From positions 1 through 64,000 of the forward strand of contig JAFTXP010000003.1 of NCBI GenBank assembly GCA_017461545.1: DNA of 64,000 nucleotides, given 5' to 3'. The DNA comes from Clostridia bacterium (lineage in GTDB: Bacteria > Bacillota > Clostridia > UBA1212). The position numbers were made by a program, and so were the translations under genes. Under the pieces are notes generated by a model. That model did not search any database. It was given only the letters and a program-made list of their open reading frames with translations, and was not told the origin of the DNA. How positions within the stretch are numbered: the first letter of the stretch is position 1; each line of letters opens with the position of its first letter. Of this stretch, positions 9,266-18,715 are shown piece after piece.

Positions 9266-10481
9266 TGCTACATACGGTATCGGAAGTACCGGATTCTATA
9301 CAAAAGTATTGCATGAGAAACTTAAAGAACGCGGGCATGAGAGTTATGTTGTAACAGCGGCGGCGGACAGCTCGGCAGAGAAAGACAGTGACATTTTTGT
9401 TGCAGGCGGGAAATTTTCAAGAAAAATAAATGCATTGCGTGCCCGGCTTACGGGCAATCAGAACAGCGTTGCCGACGGAGTTACGAAAAAAATAATTGAA
9501 TTTATAGATGCTAAAGCGCCGGATGTAATTCAGCTCGGAAATATTCATGCAAACTTCGTAAACTTCAAAAAGCTTCTGAAATATATTTCGAAAAAAAATA
9601 TTGCGCTTATTGTCGTGCTGCATGACTGTTGGTTTTTTACGGGGAAATGCACGAACTATGTCGATGCAGGCTGCCTGAAATGGCAAAAAAAATGCGGAGA
9701 CTGTCCCAAGATTAAAGACGACATTCCGTCATGGTTATACGATAAAACCGAGGCAATGCTTGAGGAAAAGAAAGCATTGTTTGCCGGGATAAAAAAACTG
9801 ACCGTTGTAGGCGTTTCCGAAAAGATTACCGAAGATGCAAAAAAATCGTATGTTTTCAGTGGCAGAAATTGCATATGTATTCCGAATGCAGTTGATGATA
9901 CAATATTTTTCCCGGGAAATGAAAAAAGTCCGGAGGATGATTCATCCTCTACACGTACGATTGTGGGGGCGGCAGCCAAATGGAGCATGTACAAGGGAAT
10001 AGATGATTTTATAAAACTCGGGGAACTCTGCGGCAGTTCATTCGGTGACTCGGTACAAATTAAGCTTGCAGGAGGCTTTGAGCATTTGGGAGAAGATGTG
10101 AAGGAAAGACTCAAAAAGTCAAATGTACAGATGCTTGGTTGTATAACTCCGGAGGAGTTGGCTACTTTATATAGAGGGTCGGATGTATTTGTCTCGATGT
10201 CAAAGGGAGAAAGTTTCGGGTGCAGTATTTCCGAGGCAATAATGTGCGGTTTGCCGGTTGTATCATATTCGGGGTATGCAGAAGGGGAGATTTTGAGAAA
10301 AAACAGCAATTGTTATGTTGTTGATAATCAAAAAAGTGTTGAGAAAATTTTCAGATATATCACCCGAATTTTGAATTCCGATAAGGGGAAAAAGACAAAA
10401 TCAGGTATATCGGATGATTACAGACCTCTAGATATTGGGGAGTATGTTGAAAAATTTTTAACGATATACGAAGAGTTTTGA
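9246..10481 (+). CDS. GT4 family glycosyltransferase (WcaC-like)
   Basis: A 411-residue GT-B protein. It opens with MKILQINATYGIGSTGFYTKVLHEKL. Around residue 120-160 it has the VLHDCWFFTGKCTNY segment with spaced cysteines (CTNYVDAGCLKWQKKCGDC), a hallmark of a colanic-acid WcaC-like subgroup. The C-terminal domain has the donor site SKGESFGCSISEAIMCGLPVV, with the E-x7-E pair. The cysteines may bind a metal, but that is not established here. It ends the first run of transferases; about 200 bp without a clear gene follows. Confidence 0.85.
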   Translation: MKILQINATYGIGSTGFYTKVLHEKLKERGHESYVVTAAADSSAEKDSDIFVAGGKFSRKINALRARLTGNQNSVADGVTKKIIEFIDAKAPDVIQLGNIHANFVNFKKLLKYISKKNIALIVVLHDCWFFTGKCTNYVDAGCLKWQKKCGDCPKIKDDIPSWLYDKTEAMLEEKKALFAGIKKLTVVGVSEKITEDAKKSYVFSGRNCICIPNAVDDTIFFPGNEKSPEDDSSSTRTIVGAAAKWSMYKGIDDFIKLGELCGSSFGDSVQIKLAGGFEHLGEDVKERLKKSNVQMLGCITPEELATLYRGSDVFVSMSKGESFGCSISEAIMCGLPVVSYSGYAEGEILRKNSNCYVVDNQKSVEKIFRYITRILNSDKGKKTKSGISDDYRPLDIGEYVEKFLTIYEEF

Positions 10482-10681
10482 TGAAAATTCTGTAATTTTA
10501 TAGTGATGTGATAATTTGTTCATTTTCATAACCAAAAACATGAATTTTTATTTTATAATAAAGAAAAGTTATTGTATGGATATATATAGAATATTGGAAA
10601 GGTGTTCCGTGTAAATGTAGTCTGAGAAAGATTTCATTTATTCGGCTATTTGTTATCTTAATTATTTTTGAGGTGAACGAT

Positions 10682-10981
10682 ATGAAATCATATGAATTGC
10701 CGGACGACTTTATGGTAGATAATAAAAATCTCTGCGGATACAGAGTCAGGATGATCCGTGAGCAGACACGCAAGGCAAACGGCCGTAAAATGACACAGAC
10801 AGAGCTTGCCGCAAGACTTCAGTGTCTTGGGGTGGAGTGTGACAGACTTGCTATTTGCCGTATTGAAACAGGACTCAGAGCGGTAACCGACTATGAGCTT
10901 GTTGCGCTGTCAGAGGCATTGGGTGTATCCGTATGCTGGTTGCTGTTCGGAAAGAAAGAATCAGATGTTTTTAACAATTGA
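10682..10981 (+). CDS. XRE-family helix-turn-helix regulator inside the glycan locus
   Basis: A 99-residue cytoplasmic DNA-binding protein. The helix-turn-helix spans roughly residues 18-80: YRVRMIREQTRK, then MTQTELAARLQ, then ICRIETGLRAVTDYELVALSEALGV. It has no extra ligand domain. I choose ATG 10682, spaced about 6 bp from GAGGTG; an in-frame GTG lies 9 bp earlier. It stands alone after about 200 bp of AT-rich sequence and just before the sugar transferase that starts assembly, so it may control the second half of the locus. Target sites are not visible. Confidence 0.83.
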   Translation: MKSYELPDDFMVDNKNLCGYRVRMIREQTRKANGRKMTQTELAARLQCLGVECDRLAICRIETGLRAVTDYELVALSEALGVSVCWLLFGKKESDVFNN

Positions 10982-11015
10982 TTATGGTCAAATTTATATA
11001 ATTTGAAGGGTTTGT

Positions 11016-11666
11016 GTGATTAGAATGTATAAAGGCATAAAAAGATTCCTTGATATATTTGTATCAATATTGGGTATTCTTATCCTTTGGCCTGTTATGC
11101 TCATCGTTGCGATTGCAATATTGATAGAATCGGGAGATGAAGTAATTTTTAAACAGGAGAGAATCGGAAAAAACGGAAAGGTATTTAAATTGTACAAGTT
11201 CCGTTCAATGATAAAGAATGCCGAGCATACCGGTACCGGTGTGTATTCATACAAGGGTGATGCCCGAGTAACAAAGGTCGGTAAGTTTATCCGAAAAACG
11301 AGCTTGGATGAGCTTCCACAGTTTGTAAATGTTTTAAGAGGAGATATGAGCTTGATTGGTCCTCGCCCGGTTCTTACATATCATCCTATGACTTATGATA
11401 AATACACGCAGGAACAGTTAAAACGTTTCAGTGTCAGACCGGGAATTACCGGCTGGGCTCAGGTTAACGGTCGAAAAACGACACTTTGGCCTGATCGTAT
11501 ACGGTATGATGTTGAGTATGTGGAAAATTTATCTTTTGCATTTGATATGAAAGTGTTTTTTAAGACCATAACGACGGTGTTCGGTTCAGCCGACAATGAG
11601 AATACGCAGAAAACTGCTGCGTTTGAGGTTGAGGAAACAAGCACGGATGCAGGTGTGGGAAACTGA
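11016..11666 (+). CDS. Undecaprenyl-phosphate sugar phosphotransferase (initiating transferase, PglC/WcaJ-C type)
   Basis: This membrane enzyme would load the first sugar phosphate on undecaprenyl phosphate. It has 216 residues, the short monotopic form. One hydrophobic re-entrant segment at about 12-37 is followed by [24 protein letters not shown], the DE pair in [14 protein letters not shown] and the GPRPVL motif, all typical of polyprenol-phosphate hexose-1-phosphate transferases. The call uses GTG 11016 next to GAAGGG; an in-frame ATG at 11025 is an alternative. It is the only initiating transferase in the window, so all repeat-unit glycans here probably start with its sugar. Confidence 0.9.
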   Translation: MIRMYKGIKRFLDIFVSILGILILWPVMLIVAIAILIESGDEVIFKQERIGKNGKVFKLYKFRSMIKNAEHTGTGVYSYKGDARVTKVGKFIRKTSLDELPQFVNVLRGDMSLIGPRPVLTYHPMTYDKYTQEQLKRFSVRPGITGWAQVNGRKTTLWPDRIRYDVEYVENLSFAFDMKVFFKTITTVFGSADNENTQKTAAFEVEETSTDAGVGN

Positions 11667-11707
11667 TTGTGTTTTTTAGTTTTTGATTATTTGAAAGAGT
11701 GTTGCGC

Positions 11708-12541
11708 ATGGCATTTTTAAAATTAATGTACATAACAAATAGGCCTGATATTGCATCTCTTGCTGATGAGTGCGGAGTGGATAGGATTTTCATTGACCTT
11801 GAAATAGTCGGAAAAGAAGAACGTCAGGCGGATATGAATACGGTTATATCGAGACATACAGTAGAAGATATAACCAAGGTTAAGGCTGTGCTGAAAAATG
11901 CAGAGCTGTTGTGCCGAGTTAATCCTATTTATGCAGCGTCCGAGGGAGAAATAAACGAGTGTATAAGACGAGGAGCGGATATTTTAATGCTTCCGTACTT
12001 TAAATCCGGTGATGAGGTTCGTAAATTTATAAATATTGTCAACCGACGGGTAAAGACATGTCTTTTGGTAGAGACTGTCGAGGCGGTCGAACATCTTGAT
12101 GATATATTGAATATTCCCGGGATAGATATGATACATATAGGTCTTAATGATTTACATTTGTCGTATAAGCTTAACTTTATGTTTGAGCTTCTGTCAAACG
12201 GAACGGTAGAAGAAATCGGAAGAAAAATACGTGCAAAGGGTATACCGTACGGATTCGGCGGCATTGCGAGAATAGGAAAAGGAATGCTCCCTGCTGAACA
12301 CGTTATTGCTGAGCACTACCGACTGGGTTCTGAAATGGCAATTTTATCAAGGAGTTTTTGTAATGCAGCGAACTGCGCAAATATAGATGAAATCCGTGAT
12401 ATTTTCCGGGACGGACTCAAAGAAATTTATGCGTACGAAGACGCTCTGGAAAAGGAGACAGACAAGTTTTTTGAGGAAAACCGTAAAACTACAGTAAAAG
12501 AAATTGCGCGTATAGTTGAACAGATAAAGTCAGAACAGTAG
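11708..12541 (+). CDS. HpcH/HpaI-type aldolase
   Basis: About 277 residues with the TIM-barrel pattern of the HpcH/HpaI aldolase / citrate lyase family. DRIFIDLE at the N-terminus, ADILMLPYFKSGDEV, VETVEAVEHLDDIL (with the metal-binding Glu) and IHIGLNDLHLSY (metal-binding Asp) occur in the expected order. Such metal-dependent aldolases join or split pyruvate-type units and aldehydes. The start is ATG 11708 with GAAAGAG upstream. In a polysaccharide locus its role is not established; it might make or remove a 2-keto-3-deoxy acid or a pyruvate-derived substituent. Confidence 0.78.
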   Translation: MAFLKLMYITNRPDIASLADECGVDRIFIDLEIVGKEERQADMNTVISRHTVEDITKVKAVLKNAELLCRVNPIYAASEGEINECIRRGADILMLPYFKSGDEVRKFINIVNRRVKTCLLVETVEAVEHLDDILNIPGIDMIHIGLNDLHLSYKLNFMFELLSNGTVEEIGRKIRAKGIPYGFGGIARIGKGMLPAEHVIAEHYRLGSEMAILSRSFCNAANCANIDEIRDIFRDGLKEIYAYEDALEKETDKFFEENRKTTVKEIARIVEQIKSEQ

Positions 12542-12555
12542 AAGAAGGTGGTATT

Positions 12556-13659
12556 ATGAAAAAATTCTTGTTGATATCACCTAAGAATAGAAGTGTATAT
12601 AACTTTCGCGGTGATTTGATAAAAGCAATACAGTCAAAGGGTTATGAGGTTGTCGTGACCGGTCCTGACAGAGAAAATATTGACAGAGTAGAAGCTCTCG
12701 GCGTCAGATTTGTCGAGGTTCCGCTTAAGAAAAACAGTGTCAATGTTTTTTCGGACCTAAAATACCTTAACAGCCTGCGAAAGGTAATAAAAAAAGAAAA
12801 GCCCGATGTAACTCTCGGATACACAATAAAACCGTCCATTTACGGCGCAATGGCAGCAAAATTGTGCAAAGTAAAGAATATAAATTCGATGATTACGGGC
12901 GGCGGATATGTTTTTGCTTCAAAAACATTAAAAGCACGGATAATAAGAATGTTTGCTTTTACCTTATATAAGATAGGATTAGGGTGTTGCAACAATGTTA
13001 TTTTCCAGAATCCGGATGACAGAAACGATTTTATTTCCAATAAGCTTGTAAAAGAAAATAAATGCCACTGTGTTTACGGTTCGGGTGTAAACATGGAGAA
13101 ATACAAGATTATGCCTTTCCCCGAGAAAACAACGTTTTTTATGCTCAGCCGCGTCATGTACAGCAAAGGTGTGAGAGAATACCTTGCGGCGGCGGAAAAA
13201 GTTAAAAAGTTACATCCGGAAGCGAGATTTATGTTGCTCGGCGCGATCGAAAACATACAGGACTCTCTCTCAAGAGAAGAAGTAATGCGATATGTCGATG
13301 ACGGCATTATTGATTATTACGGAGAAACCACGGACGTGACGCCGTATTTTGCGCAGTGCAGCGTATATTGTTTGCCCTCGTACAGAGAAGGTACTCCAAG
13401 GACCGTTCTGGAGGCGATGTCAATGGGTCGTCCTATTCTGACAACAGATGCTCCCGGTTGCAGACAGACTGTAATTGAAGGGGAGAACGGCTTATTGGTG
13501 CCGGTCAAAGACCCCGATGCCTTAGCCGAAAAGATGATTTGGTATATCGAAAATTCCGACAAAATTCCTGAGATGGGACAAAAATCTTACAAATTGTGCG
13601 AAGAACGTTTTGACGTTAAGAAGGTTAATGCAGAAATGCTTTTACTTATGAATATTTAA
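12556..13659 (+). CDS. GT4 family glycosyltransferase (PglA/CapM-like)
   Basis: A 367-residue GT-B enzyme. The N-terminus MKKFLLISPKNRSVYNFRGDLI and the segment VTLGYTIKPSIYGAMAAKL, followed by MITGGGYVF, fit the PglA/CapM-like subgroup, which often adds the second sugar, a HexNAc, to the lipid-linked first sugar. The donor domain has PSYREGTPRTVLEAMSMGRPIL with the E-x7-E pattern. It lies close behind the aldolase with GAAGGTGG upstream. Position right after the initiating transferase supports an early step in repeat-unit assembly, an inference. Confidence 0.86.
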   Translation: MKKFLLISPKNRSVYNFRGDLIKAIQSKGYEVVVTGPDRENIDRVEALGVRFVEVPLKKNSVNVFSDLKYLNSLRKVIKKEKPDVTLGYTIKPSIYGAMAAKLCKVKNINSMITGGGYVFASKTLKARIIRMFAFTLYKIGLGCCNNVIFQNPDDRNDFISNKLVKENKCHCVYGSGVNMEKYKIMPFPEKTTFFMLSRVMYSKGVREYLAAAEKVKKLHPEARFMLLGAIENIQDSLSREEVMRYVDDGIIDYYGETTDVTPYFAQCSVYCLPSYREGTPRTVLEAMSMGRPILTTDAPGCRQTVIEGENGLLVPVKDPDALAEKMIWYIENSDKIPEMGQKSYKLCEERFDVKKVNAEMLLLMNI

Positions 13660-13705
13660 GCGTTATAATATAAAAGTATTGATAATAAAACAGTAGGTGG
13701 TATGT

Positions 13706-15025
13706 ATGAATCTTTACGAAAAACTTTTAGCGAAAGAAGAAAAACTTTCTTTGGTAGGTCTCGGTTATGTAGGTATGCCTATTGCCGTTGCGTTTTCAAA
13801 AAGCGTTGATGTTATAGGCTTCGATCTGAACAGCAAAAAAATCGAGCTTTACAAACAGGGCAAAGATCCGACGAAAGAAGTCGGAGACGAAGCCATCGCA
13901 GAGTGCAGTGTTGATTTTACAAGCGATGAGACAAGACTTCGCGAAGCTAAATTCCACATTGTTGCGGTTCCTACTCCTGTTGATGAGAACAATATTCCTG
14001 ACTTGTCTCCCGTAGAAGGTGCGAGTACAATTCTCGGAAGAAATCTCACAAAAGGTTCTATTGTCGTATACGAATCGACCGTATATCCGGGTGTTACCGA
14101 GGATATATGCGTACCGATACTTGAGAAAGAGTCCGGGCTAAAGTGCGGCGTCGATTTTAAGATTGGCTATTCACCTGAAAGAATAAATCCCGGCGATAAA
14201 AATCACCGCCTCGAAAATATAGTAAAAATTGTATCCGGTATGGATGAAGAGACTTTGGATATTGTTGCTGATGTTTACCGCATAGTTGTACAGGCAGGTG
14301 TTCACAAGGCCGAAAGCATAAAGGTTGCAGAAGCTGCCAAGGTTATAGAAAACAGCCAGAGAGATATAAATATCGCATTTATGAACGAACTTTCCATAAT
14401 CTTTAACAGAATGGGAATAGATACACGTTCTGTATTAAAGGCTGCAGGTACAAAATGGAATTTTCTCCCGTTCTCTCCCGGTCTTGTGGGCGGACATTGT
14501 ATAGGTGTTGATCCTTATTATCTTACATTTAAGGCCGAACAGCTCGGCTATCACTCAAGAATTATTCTTGCCGGCAGAAAGATAAACGACTCTATGGGCA
14601 AGTATGTTGCGGAAAATCTTGTTAAGAACCTTATCAAGGCAGATATTCCCGTAAAGAATGCAAAAGTTGCCATCTTAGGATTTGCTTTCAAAGAAAACTG
14701 CCCTGACACAAGAAACACAAAGGTTATTGATATCGTAAAAGAACTGGGCGAATATAATATCACGCCTGTTATCGCAGATCCTGTTGCTTCCGTAGATGAG
14801 GCAAAACATGAGTACGGAATCGATTTTCTTGACATTAATGATGTTAAAGATGTTGACGCAATTATTTTTGCTGTTGCACATGAAGAGTTTATGAATATGG
14901 ATATGGCTTATATAGACAAGTTCTTTAAGGCCGCAGAAAATGACAGAAAAGTTATCATAGATGTAAAAGGTGTTCTTGACCGCAAAGATTACGAAAACGC
15001 AGGCTATATTTACTGGTGTCTGTAA
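13706..15025 (+). CDS. UDP-HexNAc 6-dehydrogenase (TviB/WbpO type)
   Basis: This NAD-dependent four-electron dehydrogenase oxidises C6 of a UDP-HexNAc to the uronate. The 439-residue protein has GLGYVG (18-23), the VPTPVDE block, [17 protein letters not shown] and the catalytic Cys (about residue 265) in [11 protein letters not shown]. The last third has [13 protein letters not shown]. Motif forms match the TviB/WbpO (UDP-HexNAc) branch rather than UDP-glucose dehydrogenase. ATG 13706 follows AGGTGG. It pairs with the epimerase at 5933 and probably feeds the WbpB/D/E-like trio at 40.4-43.2 kb. Confidence 0.9.
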   Translation: MNLYEKLLAKEEKLSLVGLGYVGMPIAVAFSKSVDVIGFDLNSKKIELYKQGKDPTKEVGDEAIAECSVDFTSDETRLREAKFHIVAVPTPVDENNIPDLSPVEGASTILGRNLTKGSIVVYESTVYPGVTEDICVPILEKESGLKCGVDFKIGYSPERINPGDKNHRLENIVKIVSGMDEETLDIVADVYRIVVQAGVHKAESIKVAEAAKVIENSQRDINIAFMNELSIIFNRMGIDTRSVLKAAGTKWNFLPFSPGLVGGHCIGVDPYYLTFKAEQLGYHSRIILAGRKINDSMGKYVAENLVKNLIKADIPVKNAKVAILGFAFKENCPDTRNTKVIDIVKELGEYNITPVIADPVASVDEAKHEYGIDFLDINDVKDVDAIIFAVAHEEFMNMDMAYIDKFFKAAENDRKVIIDVKGVLDRKDYENAGYIYWCL

Positions 15026-15043
15026 TTTATATTGATTCTTACG

Positions 15044-15086
15044 ATACTGTTGCGTCTTTTTCTAAAAAATAAAGGCGCATCAGTAT
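15044..15086 (+). terminator. Hairpin between dehydrogenase and polymerase genes
   Basis: An 11-bp imperfect stem (arms 15044-15054 and 15076-15086, one T-T mismatch) is followed by a T-rich stretch. It may terminate or attenuate transcription inside the locus. Confidence 0.45.
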
Positions 15087-15149
15087 TTTGCATTTTATAA
15101 CGCTGTTTATAAGCAGTATTTGAATAAATTTCGAAAGGAGGATTTTGTA

Positions 15150-16307
15150 ATGCACATTCCGGCATCTATTATTGAATTGCTGTGTATTGTAGGTATTGTC
15201 ACATTATTGGGCTTTATATATAACAACATTCTCCGTTCGTACGAACCTATTCTTATGTCAGAAGGACATCAGTCCCTGAAGCGGAAAGTATCTATTCAGC
15301 TTGATGTAATCATATGGATTATTACGATTATATTATCTTTATATTGCGGACTTCGCACAACCTTTAATGATACGTCCACATATATGAAAAATTTTGCCGA
15401 ATTAAATACAAGCTTTAGCAGTGTCAATACTGATATATCGGAAAATCCGGGATTTCAGATTCTCCAGATTTTTATTAAGCGATATATATCGGATAATCCT
15501 CAATGGCTTATCCTGATATGTGCCACTATCACAATTTATTTAAACATACAGTTCATAAAAGAATATTCCATTCATGTCGGCGCATCTGTTTTTTTATATA
15601 TGACATCGTGCGTATATATGTTTGCTTTTGCTGCTATAAAGCAGTCATTGGCAACCGCGCTTATGATGATTGCCTTTACATTTGCGGTGGAGAAAAAGTG
15701 GGTCAGATTTTTTATGATACTTGCAATCGCTATGTCTATACATGCATTTGCGTTTGTCTTTGTCGTGACGCCGCTGTTTGTAAAAAGCGCGTGGGGTAAA
15801 TGGTCGTATGCGGTGCTTTTCGGCTCGCTGGGAGTCGGTGTGCTATTCAACAGCTTTATAGGAGTTTTCCTTTCTATTCTCGGTTCTATTGACGATTATT
15901 ATACTGCCGATGTATTGTCAGGAAACGGTGTGAGCTTGTTCCGTGTAATGGTTTTCTTTGTTCCGGTTGGTCTTTCATGGCTATGCAGAAGTTATATAAA
16001 AAAACAGAATGACAGGATGCTGAATCTTTGCTGTAATTTTTCTTTGATAGGATTCGCGTTTATGTTTATTGCCATGTTCGGAAATCCTGTATTGTTCGGA
16101 AGAATGGGCAACTATTTTCTGCCGTTCTCTTTGGTAACGGTGTGTTACATGGTCTTCAGATGTTCAAAAAAACAAAACAGACTTATTATGATAATAATAA
16201 TGGGTATGGGATATCTGGTATATTTCTATGTGTATTTTAAAATCTATATAGATGCGGGCTGGAATGACTTCTTTGCGCATGCTGAGTTTATGTCACTTTT
16301 TAAATAG
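15150..16307 (+). CDS. EpsG/Wzy-like polysaccharide polymerase
   Basis: A polytopic membrane protein of about 385 residues with roughly ten hydrophobic segments. After an N-terminal span and a second at about 52-70 comes the EpsG-family signature LSLYCGLRTTFNDTSTYMKNF. Later loops include AFAAIKQSLATALMMIAF and IHAFAFVFVV, typical of the EpsG family. It would polymerise lipid-linked repeat units on the outer face. ATG 15150 follows AAAGGAGG; in-frame codons upstream lie before the ribosome site. It is the only polymerase-like gene in the window, and no Wzx partner is seen. Confidence 0.83.
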   Translation: MHIPASIIELLCIVGIVTLLGFIYNNILRSYEPILMSEGHQSLKRKVSIQLDVIIWIITIILSLYCGLRTTFNDTSTYMKNFAELNTSFSSVNTDISENPGFQILQIFIKRYISDNPQWLILICATITIYLNIQFIKEYSIHVGASVFLYMTSCVYMFAFAAIKQSLATALMMIAFTFAVEKKWVRFFMILAIAMSIHAFAFVFVVTPLFVKSAWGKWSYAVLFGSLGVGVLFNSFIGVFLSILGSIDDYYTADVLSGNGVSLFRVMVFFVPVGLSWLCRSYIKKQNDRMLNLCCNFSLIGFAFMFIAMFGNPVLFGRMGNYFLPFSLVTVCYMVFRCSKKQNRLIMIIIMGMGYLVYFYVYFKIYIDAGWNDFFAHAEFMSLFK

Positions 16308-16326
16308 ATAAATTGGGAGCGGTTTT

Positions 16327-17457
16327 ATGAGACGTGTATTACACATTGTAGGAAATATGAATATGGGCGGCACCGAGACATATCTAATGAACATTTACAG
16401 AAATGTTGACCGCGAAAAGCTTCAGTTTGATTTTGTCACCTACGGTAGAATAGGCGAAAAAGACTACTATGAGGATGAAATTATTTCGCTGGGAGGTAAG
16501 GTATATAAGCTGCCTTCAGTCGGCGCGATGGGTTTTGGCGGATTAATAAAAGAGCTCCGTAAGTTATTAAAAGAAACCCACTATGATGCCGTACATGCAC
16601 ATACAATGTATAACAGCGGATTTGCAATGATTGCAGCAAAAAAAGAAAAAGTGCCGATCAGAGTTGTACATTCGCATACTACAAAAAAAGATACGTCAAA
16701 ATCGATAAAAAACAAACTGTACAACGGCGTGATGCGTTCAATTATAAACCGGAATACAACTATGTGCTGCGCTTGCAGTAAAGCGGCGGCAGAGGTTATG
16801 TTTACGCAGAAATCAATTGCAAGAAAATATAAGTTTATGGGAAATGCCGTTGACTTTTCCAAATACTACAGTACAACGGAACAGACAGACGCTGTTCGAA
16901 GTGAGCTCGGAATACCGGATGACGCAAAGGTTTTAGGGCATGTCGGACGTTTCGGCAAATCCAAAAACCATGCATTTGCTGTAGATGTTTTTAAAGCGTA
17001 CACAGAAAAATATGATAAAGATGCATATATGATTTTTGTCGGCGGCGGAGATCAAAAGGTGAGAACTGCAACTGAAGAAAAGGTAAAAACTCTCGGCTTG
17101 TCTGATAAAGTGATATTTACGGGGGTCAGAGGAGATGTTCCTGCGGTAATGGGCGCTATGGACATATTTGTTTTCCCTTCTATATATGAAGGCTTGGGAA
17201 TAGTCCTTTTGGAGGCGCAGGCGGCAGGTCTGAACTGTGTTGTATCGGAAAATATCCAGCCTGAAGCTGACCTCGGAATAGGCATGTTGCACTGGGTAAA
17301 TTTGTCCGAGGGAGCAGAGGCGTGGGCTGATGAAATTCACCGGAATATCGGAACAAAAATCACCGATAAAGATTATGTAAAAGAAAGCATAGAAAAAAGT
17401 TCATTCAGACTTGATAAAGTGGTAAATGATTTTTACTGTATATATGATGTGAAATAA
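16327..17457 (+). CDS. GT4 family glycosyltransferase (EpsF-like)
   Basis: A 376-residue GT-B enzyme. MRRVLHIVGNMNMGGTETYLMNIYRN at the N-terminus and VVHSHTTKKD at about 118-127 match the EpsF-like group. VLGHVGRFGKSKNHAFAVDVF opens the donor domain, and FPSIYEGLGIVLLEAQAAGL carries E-x7-E. It lies 19 bp after the polymerase gene. Donor sugar cannot be assigned. Confidence 0.87.
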   Translation: MRRVLHIVGNMNMGGTETYLMNIYRNVDREKLQFDFVTYGRIGEKDYYEDEIISLGGKVYKLPSVGAMGFGGLIKELRKLLKETHYDAVHAHTMYNSGFAMIAAKKEKVPIRVVHSHTTKKDTSKSIKNKLYNGVMRSIINRNTTMCCACSKAAAEVMFTQKSIARKYKFMGNAVDFSKYYSTTEQTDAVRSELGIPDDAKVLGHVGRFGKSKNHAFAVDVFKAYTEKYDKDAYMIFVGGGDQKVRTATEEKVKTLGLSDKVIFTGVRGDVPAVMGAMDIFVFPSIYEGLGIVLLEAQAAGLNCVVSENIQPEADLGIGMLHWVNLSEGAEAWADEIHRNIGTKITDKDYVKESIEKSSFRLDKVVNDFYCIYDVK

Positions 17458-17495
17458 TATTGTTATAAAAAATTAAAAACGAGGGAGGTGTATTT

Positions 17496-18710
17496 GTGAA
17501 AAAGATACTGTTTGTTATGAGCGGTATGAATATAGGAGGCGCCGAGAGAGCCTTATTGGGATTATTGAGTGCCATTGACTACACCAAATACACGGTTGAC
17601 CTTTTTTTGCTGCGTCATTCCGGAGAACTTATGACGCATATAGATAAAAGAGTTAATTTGTTACCGCCGGATAAAAACTATAATATTTTTGCACGTCCGC
17701 TCGGTGCTATTATCAAGGCAGGACGTTTTAATGCAGCTTTCGGACGTATTCGCGCAAAGATTTCGGCAAAAAAATATAACCGCAGCCACGGTTATTCTAA
17801 AACTAGCGGTGTTGAGCTCGAATACAGCCATAAGTATACCGTAAAAAATTTGCCTGAGATTAATCCTCAGGTTGAGTACGATTTGGCGGTAAGTTTTATA
17901 ACACCACATTATATTGTTGCTCAAAAAGTAAGGGCTAAGGTAAAAATTGCGTGGATTCATACTGATTATTCCAAGATGAATATTGATGAGGTTTCTGAAC
18001 TTGCCATGTGGGACGCATATGACCGTATAATATCAATTTCAGACAGCGTGACGGAAGGTTTTTTGAAAAAGTTCCCTGAATTGGAAAGAAAAATCACAGT
18101 AATAGAACATATAATTCCGAAAGATTTTATATGTTCTCAGACTGAGTCTGTTGAAATGTATATAGCAGAGGAAGAAATGCCAGAAGAGAAAGGTGTAATA
18201 AGGCTGCTTTCAATAGGCAGATTCTGTTATGCGAAGAATTTTGATAATGTTCCCGAGATATGTAAACTTGTGAGGGACATGGGTGTGAACGTAAAATGGT
18301 ATCTGATAGGATTCGGCCCTGACGAAGCTTTTATAAAAGAGAAAATAGAAGAATTCGGTATGCAGGATTATGTGATTGTTCTGGGAAAAAAGGCAAATCC
18401 GTACCCGTACCTTTCAAAGTGCGACTTTTATGTTCAGCCGTCGAGATTTGAGGGTAAGGCGGTTACCGTGTGCGAGTCGCTTGTACTTAAAAAACAGACT
18501 GTTTTGGCAGACTATATGACTGCAGAAAGCCAGATAAAAAACGGTATTGACGGAGTTATTTTGTCTCAGGACACAGCGGAATTTGCCAAAGGTCTTGTTG
18601 ATTTTATAAAGAACAGTGAATTACAGGCATCCATTTCAGCGGAAATGTCTAAAAACGATTATACAGGCAGCCATGAAGTTGAAAAGCTTTATAAGTTGAT
18701 GGGAGAATGA
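17496..18710 (+). CDS. GT4 family glycosyltransferase
   Basis: A 404-residue GT-B protein with a GTG start at 17496 after GAGGGAGG. The N-terminus is MKKILFVMSGMNIGGAERALLGLL, with GGAER for acceptor or phosphate binding. The donor domain has IRLLSIGRFCYAKNFDN and QPSRFEGKAVTVCESLVL, where E-x7-E is retained. It begins like EpsF-type enzymes but has a longer middle segment. Neighbours are transferases on both sides. Confidence 0.85.
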   Translation: MKKILFVMSGMNIGGAERALLGLLSAIDYTKYTVDLFLLRHSGELMTHIDKRVNLLPPDKNYNIFARPLGAIIKAGRFNAAFGRIRAKISAKKYNRSHGYSKTSGVELEYSHKYTVKNLPEINPQVEYDLAVSFITPHYIVAQKVRAKVKIAWIHTDYSKMNIDEVSELAMWDAYDRIISISDSVTEGFLKKFPELERKITVIEHIIPKDFICSQTESVEMYIAEEEMPEEKGVIRLLSIGRFCYAKNFDNVPEICKLVRDMGVNVKWYLIGFGPDEAFIKEKIEEFGMQDYVIVLGKKANPYPYLSKCDFYVQPSRFEGKAVTVCESLVLKKQTVLADYMTAESQIKNGIDGVILSQDTAEFAKGLVDFIKNSELQASISAEMSKNDYTGSHEVEKLYKLMGE

Positions 18711-18715
18711 GCTAA

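Noticed and set aside
9656..10309. 217-codon minus-strand frame opposite the WcaC-like transferase
   Set aside because: Shadow of a well-supported GT4 gene; product is serine/proline-rich without a domain.
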